From Paraspadella gotoi (taxonomy: Eukaryota > Chaetognatha): a stretch of 64,000 nucleotides of DNA. Position numbers and translations under genes: made by a program. The stretch is from positions 19,536,625-19,600,624 of the forward strand of contig CM119268.1 of the NCBI GenBank assembly GCA_051294375.1, written 5' to 3'. Under the pieces are notes generated by a model. That model did not search any database. It saw nothing but the letters and a program-made list of their open reading frames with translations, and had not been told where the DNA came from. Below, piece after piece: positions 1-9,139 of the stretch. Numbering within the stretch: position 1 is the stretch's first letter; every line of letters starts with the position of its first letter.

Positions 1-639
1 TTGTGGATTTTTTTTCTAAAAATTCTGATTATTTTTATATAAACGATGAGTGTAAATGACCGATGCCTCTCTCCTCTCCTCTTCTCTCTCTCTCCTCTCT
101 CTCTCTCTCTTCTTCTCTTCTCATTTCATACACGCAATTTGTTTGGTTATTATACATGAATGCATCATCGCGTCAATGAATTTTGAACTATTATCGATCA
201 ATGAATGATTATATCATCAACATCTATGAATGATTATCATCACATCATAATGAAATGAACTATATCGCATCAATCATTTGATTACATCACATCAGTTATT
301 TTTTATCTGCATTCAATTATTGTTCCATTTTTTTACACCATAAGGAACCAATTTTAATTCTGTATTTAATTTTAATTAATTTAATGTTTATCGTTTAATA
401 ACTTTCTCTTTGTCTCTCCTATTTTAATGTTTTTGGCTTAACTTAGACTGTTCTTGTTTGTTTGCTTGTGTCATGATGACTTCTACTGAATTCAACCTCG
501 TTGATTATTCGAATAAAGATCGACCTATACAGCTCACGTATATTGTGCCCTTCATTGCCAATATTTTAGCTTCACCATCGGAAGCCAGGCACGTCCCTTA
601 TCTTTTAAGACGCTCGCGAATTTTTTTTTCTATTCATTC
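1..639. other. AT-rich non-coding sequence with an imperfect CT tract
   Basis: There is a CT-rich low-complexity tract at about 66-122, then AT-rich sequence with many ATCA/ATGA words. A 71-codon open frame at 458-673 runs into the dispersed AT-1 repeat and has no recognisable domain, so I do not call it a gene. Nothing else is supportable here. Confidence 0.6.
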
Positions 640-1075
640 TGAGAACAGATTCAGATTCCTCGTAAAAAGTTGATAAAAGAAATTATAAATATTTTTCAAA
701 AATTATGTCATTAAGTAGGTTAAAATTATAAAAAAAACTATATTTTTAAGCTGAAAATTAAAAATCCGCGTCTTAAATATAGTTTTTTACATTTTTAACC
801 AACAAAATTTTTAAAAAAGAATTATACTTTCTTATATCTACTTTTTGCAAGGAATCCAAATCCGATATAAAATTTTAAAAAAATTGTATTTTGAAATTTT
901 AGCCTATTATATACTTATTACTATATATAAATATAGCTTACTAGTGCCCACTAATGTATAAAATTGAAAAGTAAATTTACCAAAGTATTTTTATTGGTTT
1001 TTATTTTCATGTTTTATATGCTAAATTTTAATTTTATAAAATTTTATCATTTTCACATCCCTCTAGTATACAAGT
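640..1075 (+). repeat. AT-1 dispersed AT-rich repeat, uninterrupted copy
   Basis: This stretch is closely similar to 34,735-34,860 joined to 35,281-35,575, and weaker relatives occur at about 14.4-14.8, 19.0-19.5 and 33.0-33.35 kb. Internal landmarks are AAGTTGATAAAAGAAA, CATTAAGTAGGTTAAAATTA, a foldback around ACTATATTTTTAA / TTAAATATAGTTTTTT, and GTTTTATATGCTAAATTTTA. It has no coding capacity. It is useful as an empty site: the copy at 34.7 kb is interrupted by a Gypsy-derived insertion where this one is continuous. Confidence 0.75.
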
Positions 1076-1864
1076 TCCCTATATTTCCAGAAGACAACAC
1101 TAACAGCCCACTTTCATTAAGAAAATATTTTTTTTTAGATTTAGATTATCTAAAACAAAAAATAATGAAAAAATAATAATACTAATAAAAAAAATATAGA
1201 ATTTGTAATAAATAATTTCAATGAATATCTTAAAATCTAAAACTTCAAATAGTAATTTTGCAATTTTCCTATTATATTCATCGACCAAGAAATTTTGATA
1301 ACAATATCGACGACGACAGTCACAACAACAACAACAACTACAACGACAACAACTAATCGAAGTTGCGAAAAGAAAATCGAGCCAAAAATAATAAAGAGAA
1401 GTCGATTCGACGCAGAAATTGGCAGCGTTATTGCCGTCGGCTTGGTCGCCTGGAGGCGACAGCTTCGGCCGCGGCAGCAGCAGCGGCAGCGGTGGCAGCA
1501 GCGATGGTGAGGAAGTAAAAACGTAACGACCTCTCACAAATAGGAACTATTACCATCTGGTCCATTTGATTTCGTTTAACAGAAATGAATTAATTATAGG
1601 TGGCCTCCACCGTCACAAGATCAAAAGATCTAGTGAGATACCAATCAGCAAAATTCTGCTTTTTATATCATGAAACTTTGCAAAGCTAAAAAAAAGCAGA
1701 CGCGGTACTATATATTTACTATAAAATTAAAATCAAAAGGGGCAGGGGTAAAAAACTTTAGTCATGATGTCTACTTTCCGGTAGAAGAAGAATTTTTAAA
1801 TAAATTTCAAATTTAATATCTTGTTGCTATCGAAATTACTATATTACTATATAATGAATAAAAC
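1076..1864. other. No gene seen; imperfect ACA/CAG trinucleotide stretch
   Basis: About 1,305-1,355 is an imperfect (ACA/ACG)n run, and 1,440-1,510 is an unusually GC-rich CAG/CGG stretch that gives poly-T and poly-Q-like translations in several frames. The 145-codon frame on the minus strand here is Cys/Ser-rich low complexity and not a credible protein. The remainder is AT-rich. Confidence 0.55.
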
Positions 1865-2068
1865 CAAGTTGAGCAAACAATGTCGGATCTGCCTACAATA
1901 ATTAATATAATTATTAATCATTAATTAATTAAATTAATTTTAATATGTAATAATTAATTTTAAATTTATATTCAACTTATCATTCATCGATGTCCTTAAA
2001 ATTGGGTTAGGACAGTTATTAAATATGTTTTGGTCACATTTTATTTATTTTATGTCTCCTTGTCTCTC

Positions 2069-2111
<43 letters not shown>

Positions 2112-2935
2112 AAACTTGGTTTCCTGTTCAATCACACACTTTTCACTCACATACCAAATTCCAGGTCAATCGATAATTAAGTGGTAATAGCTAACTTGTC
2201 AAACTTGCATAATTTAATCAACTTGCATAATTTGGTCAACTGACATAATTTGGGTTAACTGACATAATTTGGTCTACTGACATAATTTGGTCAACTGACA
2301 TAATTTGGTCAACTGACATAATTTGATCAATTAAGATAATTTTGTCAACCGGCATAATTGGTCAACTGGCATAATTTTATCAACTGGCCTAATTTGTCAA
2401 CTCGCATAATTTGTCACTGACATAATTGGTCACTGGCATGATTTGGTCAACAGGCATAATTTGTCAACAGCATAAATTTGGTCAACTGCAGAACTGATTC
2501 AACTTGCAGAATTTGTCCGCATTCAACTTGAAGCAACTGCAATTTGTGTGCATAATTGTCAATAATCATAATATCGCAATAATCATCATGGATCAATCAA
2601 TCAATACAATCAACGAGAGAGAGAGAGAGAGAAACTTGAAAAAATTCAAATAAATGTGTCTTTTGGTTTTCTAATTTGAACTCTTTTCCACTCCTACGAT
2701 TCCATCAAAAAATTTTATCCAGCTTTATCACATACTTTCCTACCGACACACAAAATCAATTTCGATTTATCTATCCAATTTTTAATAAACAAATAATTAT
2801 GAGTAAATTAAGTAAAAATACTTCAAGTAAATATGACTTTTGTTTTTTCCATTTTAACTCATTTCCACTCGCACGATTCCATTGAAACTTTATATCCAGC
2901 TCAATCACACAGTTTCCTACCATCATACTAGCGGT
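1865..2935 (+). mobile_element. HX family copy, 5' half (5' end, AT module, minisatellite, core start)
   Basis: It opens with the family 5' signature (CAAGTT-GAGCAAACAATGT with one base missing, then CGGATCTGCC). AT-rich sequence follows, then a (TC)n run at 2,067-2,110 and the 18-bp minisatellite at 2,205-2,530. A GA run precedes the conserved core with its CCACTC-CGATTCCATC and TATCCAGCT-ATCACA landmarks (two core fragments, 2,675-2,770 and 2,850-2,930). No terminal hairpin follows directly; the next 3' half lies at 3,950-4,265. No protein is encoded. The assignment rests on comparison with the other copies in this window. Confidence 0.7.
2205..2530 (+). repeat. 18-bp minisatellite of the HX family (unit CATAATTTGGTCAACTGG)
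   Basis: About 17 imperfect tandem units read CATAATTTGGTCAACTG plus one base, degrading toward the right. Because 18 bp is six codons, copies of this array elsewhere translate as hexapeptide repeats, which are not genes. The same unit recurs at 13.98-14.30, 14.94-15.01, 18.89-18.94, 19.53-19.82, 27.70-27.88 and 52.90-53.08 kb, always beside HX sequence. Confidence 0.9.
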
Positions 2936-3061
2936 AAAAAGCAAGCATTTTTACAAGCAGTGATATAACAGCTGCTTGCGTCGCTATAAATATTCCACAT
3001 TCGACGTCGATACGAAAATCGCTTTCCGTTCATAAAAGATACATTCGGGCGATGATGAAAT

Positions 3062-3063
3062 TC

Positions 3064-3124
<61 letters not shown>
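3062..3124. repeat. (CT)n microsatellite
   Basis: Perfect CT dinucleotide run of about 60 bp. Confidence 0.97.
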
Positions 3125-3127
<3 letters not shown>

Positions 3128-3329
3128 TTTATGAAGGAACCACCGGCCTCGGCTGAAAAGTGAAAGGAGTCTGACGTCATCAGTTATTTATATTTTTATT
3201 ATAATATTTTAGATTTTACATATATGCAGTTATCTTTTGTAATTTTTATTAATCTAGAACAATTGAAAAAACAATAGTTCCCGCAATAAATCGCCAAATG
3301 AAAAGTGTAGTAAACTATTATTAAAAACT

Positions 3330-3690
3330 ACATAAACTAAAATAATAAATTAATTAATAAATTAATTAATTTGATCCGAAGCGTATGTTTTTAGGTATTT
3401 TCGTCACTGACCACGACAAAAGCAACGGCGACGATGATGGCGACGATGACAATAATGCCAATAACGATTGACTTGATTGATTGATTAAATAATTAATTAA
3501 TAGATAAATAAATTGAATGCTTGAATAATTAATTAATAGATAAATAAATTTATTGATTGAATAATTAATTTATTGATTAATTGACTGATTAATTAATTAT
3601 TGATTAATTAATTGACTAATTGATTAACCTATTAATTATTTGATTAATTAATATATTTTGCATTTATATTTATTATAATATTTAATATAT
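3330..3690. repeat. ATTAATTGATT-type AT-rich low-complexity module with a GACGATG patch
   Basis: Dense AATTAATTGATT words surround a short GC-richer patch (about 3,395-3,470) containing TTTTCGTCACTGA and GGCGACGATGA. The same arrangement recurs at 4,500-4,870, so it belongs to the AT-rich interior of HX copies rather than being random sequence. Confidence 0.65.
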
Positions 3691-3709
3691 ATAATCAATA
3701 AGTGAAACA

Positions 3710-4265
3710 GTTTTTTTTTCATTTTAACTCATTTCCACTGGGACAATTTCATCGAAACTTGATTTCCAGCTTAATCACACACTTTCCTACCATCGCAGGA
3801 GACTCAACCTCACCTAAAGTGAAATCAAATATAAAGCAGAAGCGAAATGAAAATCGGATCAAAATCAAAATCAAAATCAAAATCACATACAAAAGTTCTC
3901 GTCAATCGCTCCGTCCACTCATGAGTAATTGGCGTTCAAATAGTGAAATGGATTTTTTTTCCCATTTAATCTCATTTCCACTAGCACGATTCCATCGAAA
4001 CTTCAGGTCCAGCTCAATAACACACTTCCCTACCCTCACACAAAATTTCATCCCAATCCAACCTTCCAATCACAAGTAATTGGAGTTTTTTGCTAAGGTG
4101 GGACGGACGGACAGACGGACGGACGGACATATTTTATCATATTTCAATGTTCTGACTTCTGACATGATATAAGTGAATGCCCGACAAGATTGAGGGGGCG
4201 GACCGACGGACCGACAAAGTGAATTATAGAGTCGGAAGCTGCTGAAAGCAGACCCGACTAAAAAA
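3710..4265 (+). mobile_element. HX family copy, core and 3' end
   Basis: A core fragment lies at 3,715-3,795. A full 3' half lies at 3,955-4,262: the core, the phrase GCTAAGGTGGGACGGACGG leading into a (GGAC)n microsatellite, TATCAT...TTCTGACATGATATAAG, GAGGGGGCGGACCGACGGAC, and the end hairpin (here decayed) finishing in CGACTAAAAA. The inserted bases 3,795-3,830 (GCAGGAGACTCAACCTCACC and neighbours) match sequence beside the LTR-like copy at 55.35 kb. No protein is encoded. Confidence 0.75.
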
Positions 4266-4454
4266 AGAAAAAAATGTCGTAAAAGCTGCAGAAACGAAAA
4301 CAAAGACATAAAAGGAGAGATGCCGTTCGGAATTATTGATGCGTGTTTTTCGCGCTTTTTATATTTCATATTTCATATTTCATAACACATCAAGTTTTTT
4401 TTTATTGATTTAAGTTCGGCGCTGAAGAAAAGGGAAAAAAAGGCGGGCGGAAAG
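4266..4454. other. Spacer between two HX copies
   Basis: Mixed A-rich and purine-rich sequence with no repeat or coding signal that I recognise. A 99-codon minus-strand frame overlapping it is mostly HX sequence in reverse. Confidence 0.5.
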
Positions 4455-4985
4455 AAACAAGTTTAAGCAAACAATGTCGGATCTGCCCACGATCATTAGC
4501 AGTAATTAATTAATTAATTAATTAATACAAACTGCTCACTTAAATGATATAAAATAAAATAATAATTTAATTAATAAATTAATTAATTTGATCCAAAATG
4601 TTCGTTTTTAGGTCTTTTCGTCACTGACGATGATGATGGCGACGACGACAATAAAGCCGATCGTTATTATTAACTTAACTTATTGATTAAATAATTAATG
4701 AATTTATAAATAAATTTATTGATTGAATAATTAATTAATAGATAACTAAATAAATTGATTGATTGAATAATTAACTGATTGATTAATTGACCAATTAATT
4801 AATTATTTATTAATTTATTGACTAATTGATTAATTATCTGATTAATTATTTGATTAATTAATTCATCTTGTATTTAAATTTAAAATAAAAAGAAAATGAA
4901 TTAGTGAATTAGTGAAAAACACACTTCACTACCCACACACAAAATTTAATTCTAAATGATAAGCAGATCCGACTAAAAACAAAAA
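4455..4985 (+). mobile_element. HX family, short complete-looking copy with both ends
   Basis: The 5' signature starts at about 4,458 (AACAAGTTTAAGCAAACAAT, then GTCGGATCTGCCC). The AT-rich AATTAATT module and the TTTTCGTCACTGACGATGATG patch follow, then only a stub of the core (CACTTCACTACCCACACACA). The copy ends GATAAGCAGATCCGACTAAAAA. It lacks the minisatellite and the (GGAC)n block, so it is an internally deleted copy of about 530 bp. It is the best single locus for defining both termini. The 5' GTCGGATCTGC and the 3' GCAGATCCGAC are perfect inverted copies of one another. Confidence 0.75.
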
Positions 4986-5004
4986 CAAATATAAATACAA
5001 ATCA

Positions 5005-5400
5005 ACAAGTTTGAGCAAACAATGTCGGATCTGCCTTTGGCGGTAATCAGCTAATCAGATGATAAATGACGATAATTCTTTTAAATTATGATCCTAACTG
5101 ATCATAACCGACTGTATTGTACCAAACAAATGGCTGCACCAATACACGTAAATCGCTTGCAATATTATTTTAATTAATTTTTCTTTTTTCAACTTACATC
5201 ATTTTTTTCACTTGCATCATTTTTTCAACTTGTATAATTTTTTAAACTGGCATCATTTTTCCAACTTGCATCATTTTTCCAACTTGCATCATTTTTTCAA
5301 CTTGCATCATTTTTTTTAACTAGCATATTTTTTTCAACTTGCATCATTTTTTTAAATTGCATTATTTTTTCAATTTAATTGATTAATTAATTAATTAAAA
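5005..5400 (+). mobile_element. HX family copy, 5' half with variant minisatellite
   Basis: The 5' signature is at 5,008-5,040 and the 5' module at 5,040-5,160 (it includes GATAAATGACGATAATT and GGCTGCACCAATACACG). Then about ten units of a variant 18-bp repeat read CATCATTTTTTCAACTTG, to about 5,375. The copy breaks off just before the outer boundary of the large inverted repeat at 5,450. Confidence 0.7.
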
Positions 5401-5819
5401 TATTTATGAGTAAGAATAAATAATAAAAATTTAAGTTAACTTGATTTCCCCTTCCAGGATTCATTTAGCGTGAAAAAAAAAAAAAAATACGCTTAATGCT
5501 AAACAACATCACAAGATATTTGTGAAGCCGCATCGGGCACCTCGGGCAGACGCCATGGGGGGATCGAGAGAGAATGACGGGAGAGGAGTGTTTGGGGAGA
5601 GAAAAAGAGAGTGCGAACAAAAAAACGTGAGAAAGAAAAGAGATCAAATAAAAGACAAGAAAAGTAGGCCGGTTGTTATATTTAATGGGAAGTAAGAGAT
5701 ATAGTAATTCATAGATAGTAAAAGCTCTTCACTTCTCTTTGACTCGCTTTTTCGGGAATGCACCCATTTCCTGTCGCTATATCCAAAAGTATGAAATTTT
5801 AATCTTAATATTTTAACCT

Positions 5820-6075
5820 AAATACGTTTTTAAACTTAAAAACCAATCCCTAACCCCTAATCTTTAAGCCTAATCGTTTAACCCTAATCCTTAAGTCTAA
5901 CCAACCATAAAACAAAAACCCGAAAACCCTTATCCCCGATTATCTCACAATTCTTAATTTTCTCCACACCATAACACACGAGTCATTACACTCAAGTCCC
6001 TAACCTTAATCGGGTAACCCATATATCACCCTCATCCCTAACCTAACTTATTTAACCTAATTTTTAACTACAAAA
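5820..6075 (-). repeat. Degenerate telomere-like CCCTAA sequence
   Basis: Repeated AACCCTAATC / CCTAACCCCTAA words interspersed with variants, mirrored as TTAGGG words at 26,205-26,470. This looks like an old interstitial telomere-like tract or TTAGGG-derived satellite, not a functional telomere. Confidence 0.5.
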
Positions 6076-6079
6076 ATTA

Positions 6080-6407
6080 ACTAATGTCGAATATAGGAGA
6101 AAATTGGAAGTTACTGCGGGAAAATTTTAAATTTTCATATAGTAACCCGTTTCCCAACTTGGCTTAGTCCGATTCATCTCGCACATCGCTCGGATATTTT
6201 GTTCACTTCGCTATCTTTTCTAGCGATGTTCACTACTTTTTCTCTTCCAGTTTTTTAAAGCGACTGTGTCTTTTTTAATCGAGCCTACAGGCGAAGCAGG
6301 TTCAGCTCGATAGTTGAATTCGTCGTCGTCTGTCGTCGCTCTGGTAGTCGTCACGCTGTTTTTATATAAAAACTACTTCGCTTTTTTTTCTGGTTATCAT
6401 CGCATTA
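6080..6407. other. Arm sequence with no gene seen
   Basis: Unique-looking sequence in inverted repeat 1, including a CGTCGTCGTC trinucleotide stretch around 6,318-6,350. It is mirrored at 25,907-26,204. Confidence 0.5.
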
Positions 6408-6660
6408 GGTGGACTAAAACTCCACAACCGTTCATCAGCGGCCATTGGTGCTTGCGAGCCAAGTCACTCGGCCTCGCCAACCAAAGGTCCGGGGTTTCTA
6501 GCCCGCCGTGGTCCGTCTGCAATAGTTCACAGAGGGACGGGGCTGCTCAAACCCGCCATGTAACCATGGTGTTACAGCCTGATCCGAGCTCAGGGACTGC
6601 TTATAAAATTGAACCGGTTCTGTCATGAATACTTACTCAATTAATTACTGTCTCTCTTAC
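6408..6660 (+). mobile_element. tRNA-like SINE (family S1), copy 1
   Basis: It starts with a GGTGGACTAAAA hairpin-like end. A stem with GGCC-TTGGTGC, AAGTCA-TCGGCCTC and a T-arm-like block (GGTCCGGGGTTTCTAGCCC) follows, then GGGACGGGGC, the palindromic CATGTAACCATGGTGTTACA, and an end in GAACCGGTTCTGTCAT. Five copies lie in this window. The 5-bp stem and 7-base loop around GTTCTAG suggests a tRNA-derived head transcribed by RNA polymerase III, but position 58 is not the canonical A. No protein is encoded. Confidence 0.65.
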
Positions 6661-6873
6661 TTGGCTTGAGCCCGACTTCCCGAACCACAAACAGCAAACA
6701 GCAAACCTTTTCAGGCCCAACATGCTTCAACCTAGGCGATCTGCATTTTCCGCCCACAACAACATCCAGGCAACATGCCCTCACACTTCACCGGCTTGAC
6801 GAACTTTCCACCAAACAACAACATTCACCCTGACAGAGCACGCAACAGACCTCTCCGACGGGAGGGGGGATGT

Positions 6874-7135
6874 ATGTGGACTAAAATCTACCAACCCTTC
6901 ATTCAGCGGCCATTTGTGCTGGAGGCAAGTCATTCGCCTCCCAACCCAAACGGTCCGTGGTTCTCGCCCGCGTGGTCCTCGCTCTGGCCAGTTAAGATAG
7001 GGACGCTGGCCGCTCTAACCCGCCATGTTAACATGGTTGTTACAGCCTGCATACCGAAGCTCATGGCATGCTTACCTGATTGAACAGGTCTACCTGTCAT
7101 TACACACTTATCCAATAATTACTGGTCCTCATTCT
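6874..7135 (+). mobile_element. tRNA-like SINE (family S1), copy 2
   Basis: Same landmarks as the copy at 6,408: TGTGGACTAAAATC start, GGAGGCAAGTCATTCGCCTCC arm, GGTCC-TGGTTCTCGCCCG block, CATGTTAACATGG palindrome and TGTCATTACAC end. It is separated from copy 1 by about 210 bp containing ACCGGCTTGACGAACTTTCC and the GACGGGAGGGGGGATGTATG landmark, which also separates copies 3 and 4 in the right arm. Confidence 0.65.
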
Positions 7136-8585
7136 CAGCATTCAAATATTTTGGTTACACAATCAAAACGCAGGCTCGATCCATATCTGCTTTTAAGATT
7201 TTTATTTTTAAGATTTCTCTCATTACTTTTATCACTTTTATTACCTTTCAATCATCACTGAAAAGATTACCAATATCATCGCAGGGAATGACCTGCCGGA
7301 CGACATTTCTTTGCTGCCAGAATTGCAAATTGATAGACGACAATTATACTGCCCGAGAAGTATGGCAGAGTTGAAGCTTTTGACCACCAGACATTCCGCA
7401 CAACAACAATTTTGCCTGCCACGAAACTGAAAAATGAGATCAATCAGAAACCCAATTAACAAGATAGATGAATCACATATTATAGCAAAATGAACCTCTA
7501 AATAGACAGACTGCATGCGCTATTACTCTCCAATTTATTTTTTCTTTCTCTCTATCTTTCGTTCTTCTTTCTCTTCTTTCCTTCTTCTCTTCTCTTCTTT
7601 CTTTTCTCTTTCTGTTTCTTGACATTTCTATTTCTGTCTCTTCTTCATCTTTCCTTTCTTTCCTTATTCGTTTCTCTTTCTTTCTTCTCTCTTTCTTCTC
7701 TTTCTTTCCTTTTCCTTGTCTTCTCCTCGCTGCAGTGTTCTCTCGCTCTTCTTCCATTTACTCAGCCAGTCTCTCTGTGTCTTCTCTTGTATTTTTTATC
7801 TCCCATTTTCTTCTCACTCCTTTTTTGTTTTTAAACCACTTGATTCACGTATAGTCCCTAACACAGACACGAACAGATAGCCATTACGTTCAACTGACTC
7901 GTACTGGAGAGATCACAAACGATTAAAAGGAGATAGCGAAACACAGCGCATGATCGATAGCTAAAGAGGGCTCAGTATAAAAAGAAAAAGAACAGCGAGA
8001 GCTGATCAGACGAGAGACTGACGATTGATTGGCGTCTCCTAGAGACGGGAGAGGAGGAGAGACGATGACGAGAGAGACGAATGAAGGAGAGAGACGAGAT
8101 GAGATGAGAGGAAAAGAGAGGAAGATCAGACCGATAGAAAATTTTTTACATATTAACGAAATATAATTTGGATATTTCTCCCCAAAATTCATATTTAATA
8201 AAAAATTGTAATATTTCTTTTTTCAATTGTTCAGAAAAAATAACAAAAAACAAACAAAAAAAACAAAACAAAACAAACAAGAAAATGAGCGCTCCCTTCC
8301 CGATATTGCAATCGATTCTTCTCATAACCAAGTTACTCATTCTCTTGGCAGTTCGAGCTAAACGCATTATCAATGTCATACAAAATCTTAGAGAAACTAG
8401 ACTGCATCCGAAAATGCAAACTAGAAAATACAAGTCGCTCAGCGAGCTGATATTTAGTTTGCAGAGCGGTCACTCAAACTGCTAGAAAATATATTGCGGT
8501 ATTACTGTTTATTTCTTATTTTCGGCCGAAACAATAAAAGTTTTGAATTGTTTATAACAAACGAATTGTATTGAAACACATTATT
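7136..8585. other. Left-arm non-coding sequence, CT-rich 7,525-7,815
   Basis: A polypyrimidine stretch (TTCTTTCTCTTC variants) at 7,525-7,815 corresponds to the AAAG/CTTT region near 24,830 in the right arm. The rest is mirrored near 24,200-25,200. Open frames here (for example 8,168-8,485) are either low complexity or not conserved in the mirrored arm, so I call no gene. Confidence 0.55.
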
Positions 8586-8695
8586 TGCTCGGTACAATGC
8601 CTCTTCCGAACTTTGCAGTTAGTGAGTTTTCATGACACGACAAGGTCGAAACGATTCCGACTACACAACATTGTCAAATACATTTCGTTGGAAAA
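8586..8695. repeat. Foldback with ACATGT/GTCGAAAC motif (degraded mirror copy)
   Basis: Left-arm counterpart of the foldback at 24,078-24,190. It retains GTCGAAACGATTCCGACTA and TGTCAAATACATTTCGTTGG but several bases are altered. Confidence 0.55.
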
Positions 8696-9135
8696 TAATA
8701 ATGTAATATAATACCAAATTAATGGGCACAATACTTCAAATAGACAATGTGACAAGAAAGTTAAAAAATACAAATCGAGTCAATATTCTTCACATGCACT
8801 GCGAAAAACGACACACAAGCTGACAAAAATATCTGATAAAAATTCTGAAAAAAAAAACACCACAAAAAAAAAAGCATAAAAAAGAATTGACCAACAAAAA
8901 AAGAGAAAAAACCAGAAAGAAAACCAGTCACAATTGTAAGAGATGAAAGCCGGATATATATTTACCACTATTTGTTTTTCTGTTAATGCCTTAACTTAAA
9001 TTTCTGAATTACCCAGGAAGACATAACAATAGAATATCCATGTGCGAAGACCCGTCTCCGAGCCGCACGTCACCCGATAAATGAAAAAACAAGTTTATCG
9101 AGGGAAAAAACAAATTCAAATCCCGGAATCCCGAA
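8696..9135. other. Left-arm sequence with no gene seen
   Basis: A-rich sequence that matches the right arm around 23,720-24,075 in reverse complement. No coding or regulatory signal is recognised. Confidence 0.5.
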
Positions 9136-9139
9136 AGTT

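Noticed and set aside
4090-4130. CRISPR-like regular repeats (GGAC blocks)
   Set aside because: Tetranucleotide microsatellite inside a eukaryotic mobile element; no spacers or cas genes.
5820-6075. A true telomere
   Set aside because: Repeats are too degenerate, internal and flanked by ordinary repeats on both sides.
8168-8485. A 105-codon frame that looked protein-like
   Set aside because: The corresponding frame in the mirrored arm (about 24,240-24,540) is disrupted and the N-terminal part is A-rich low complexity.
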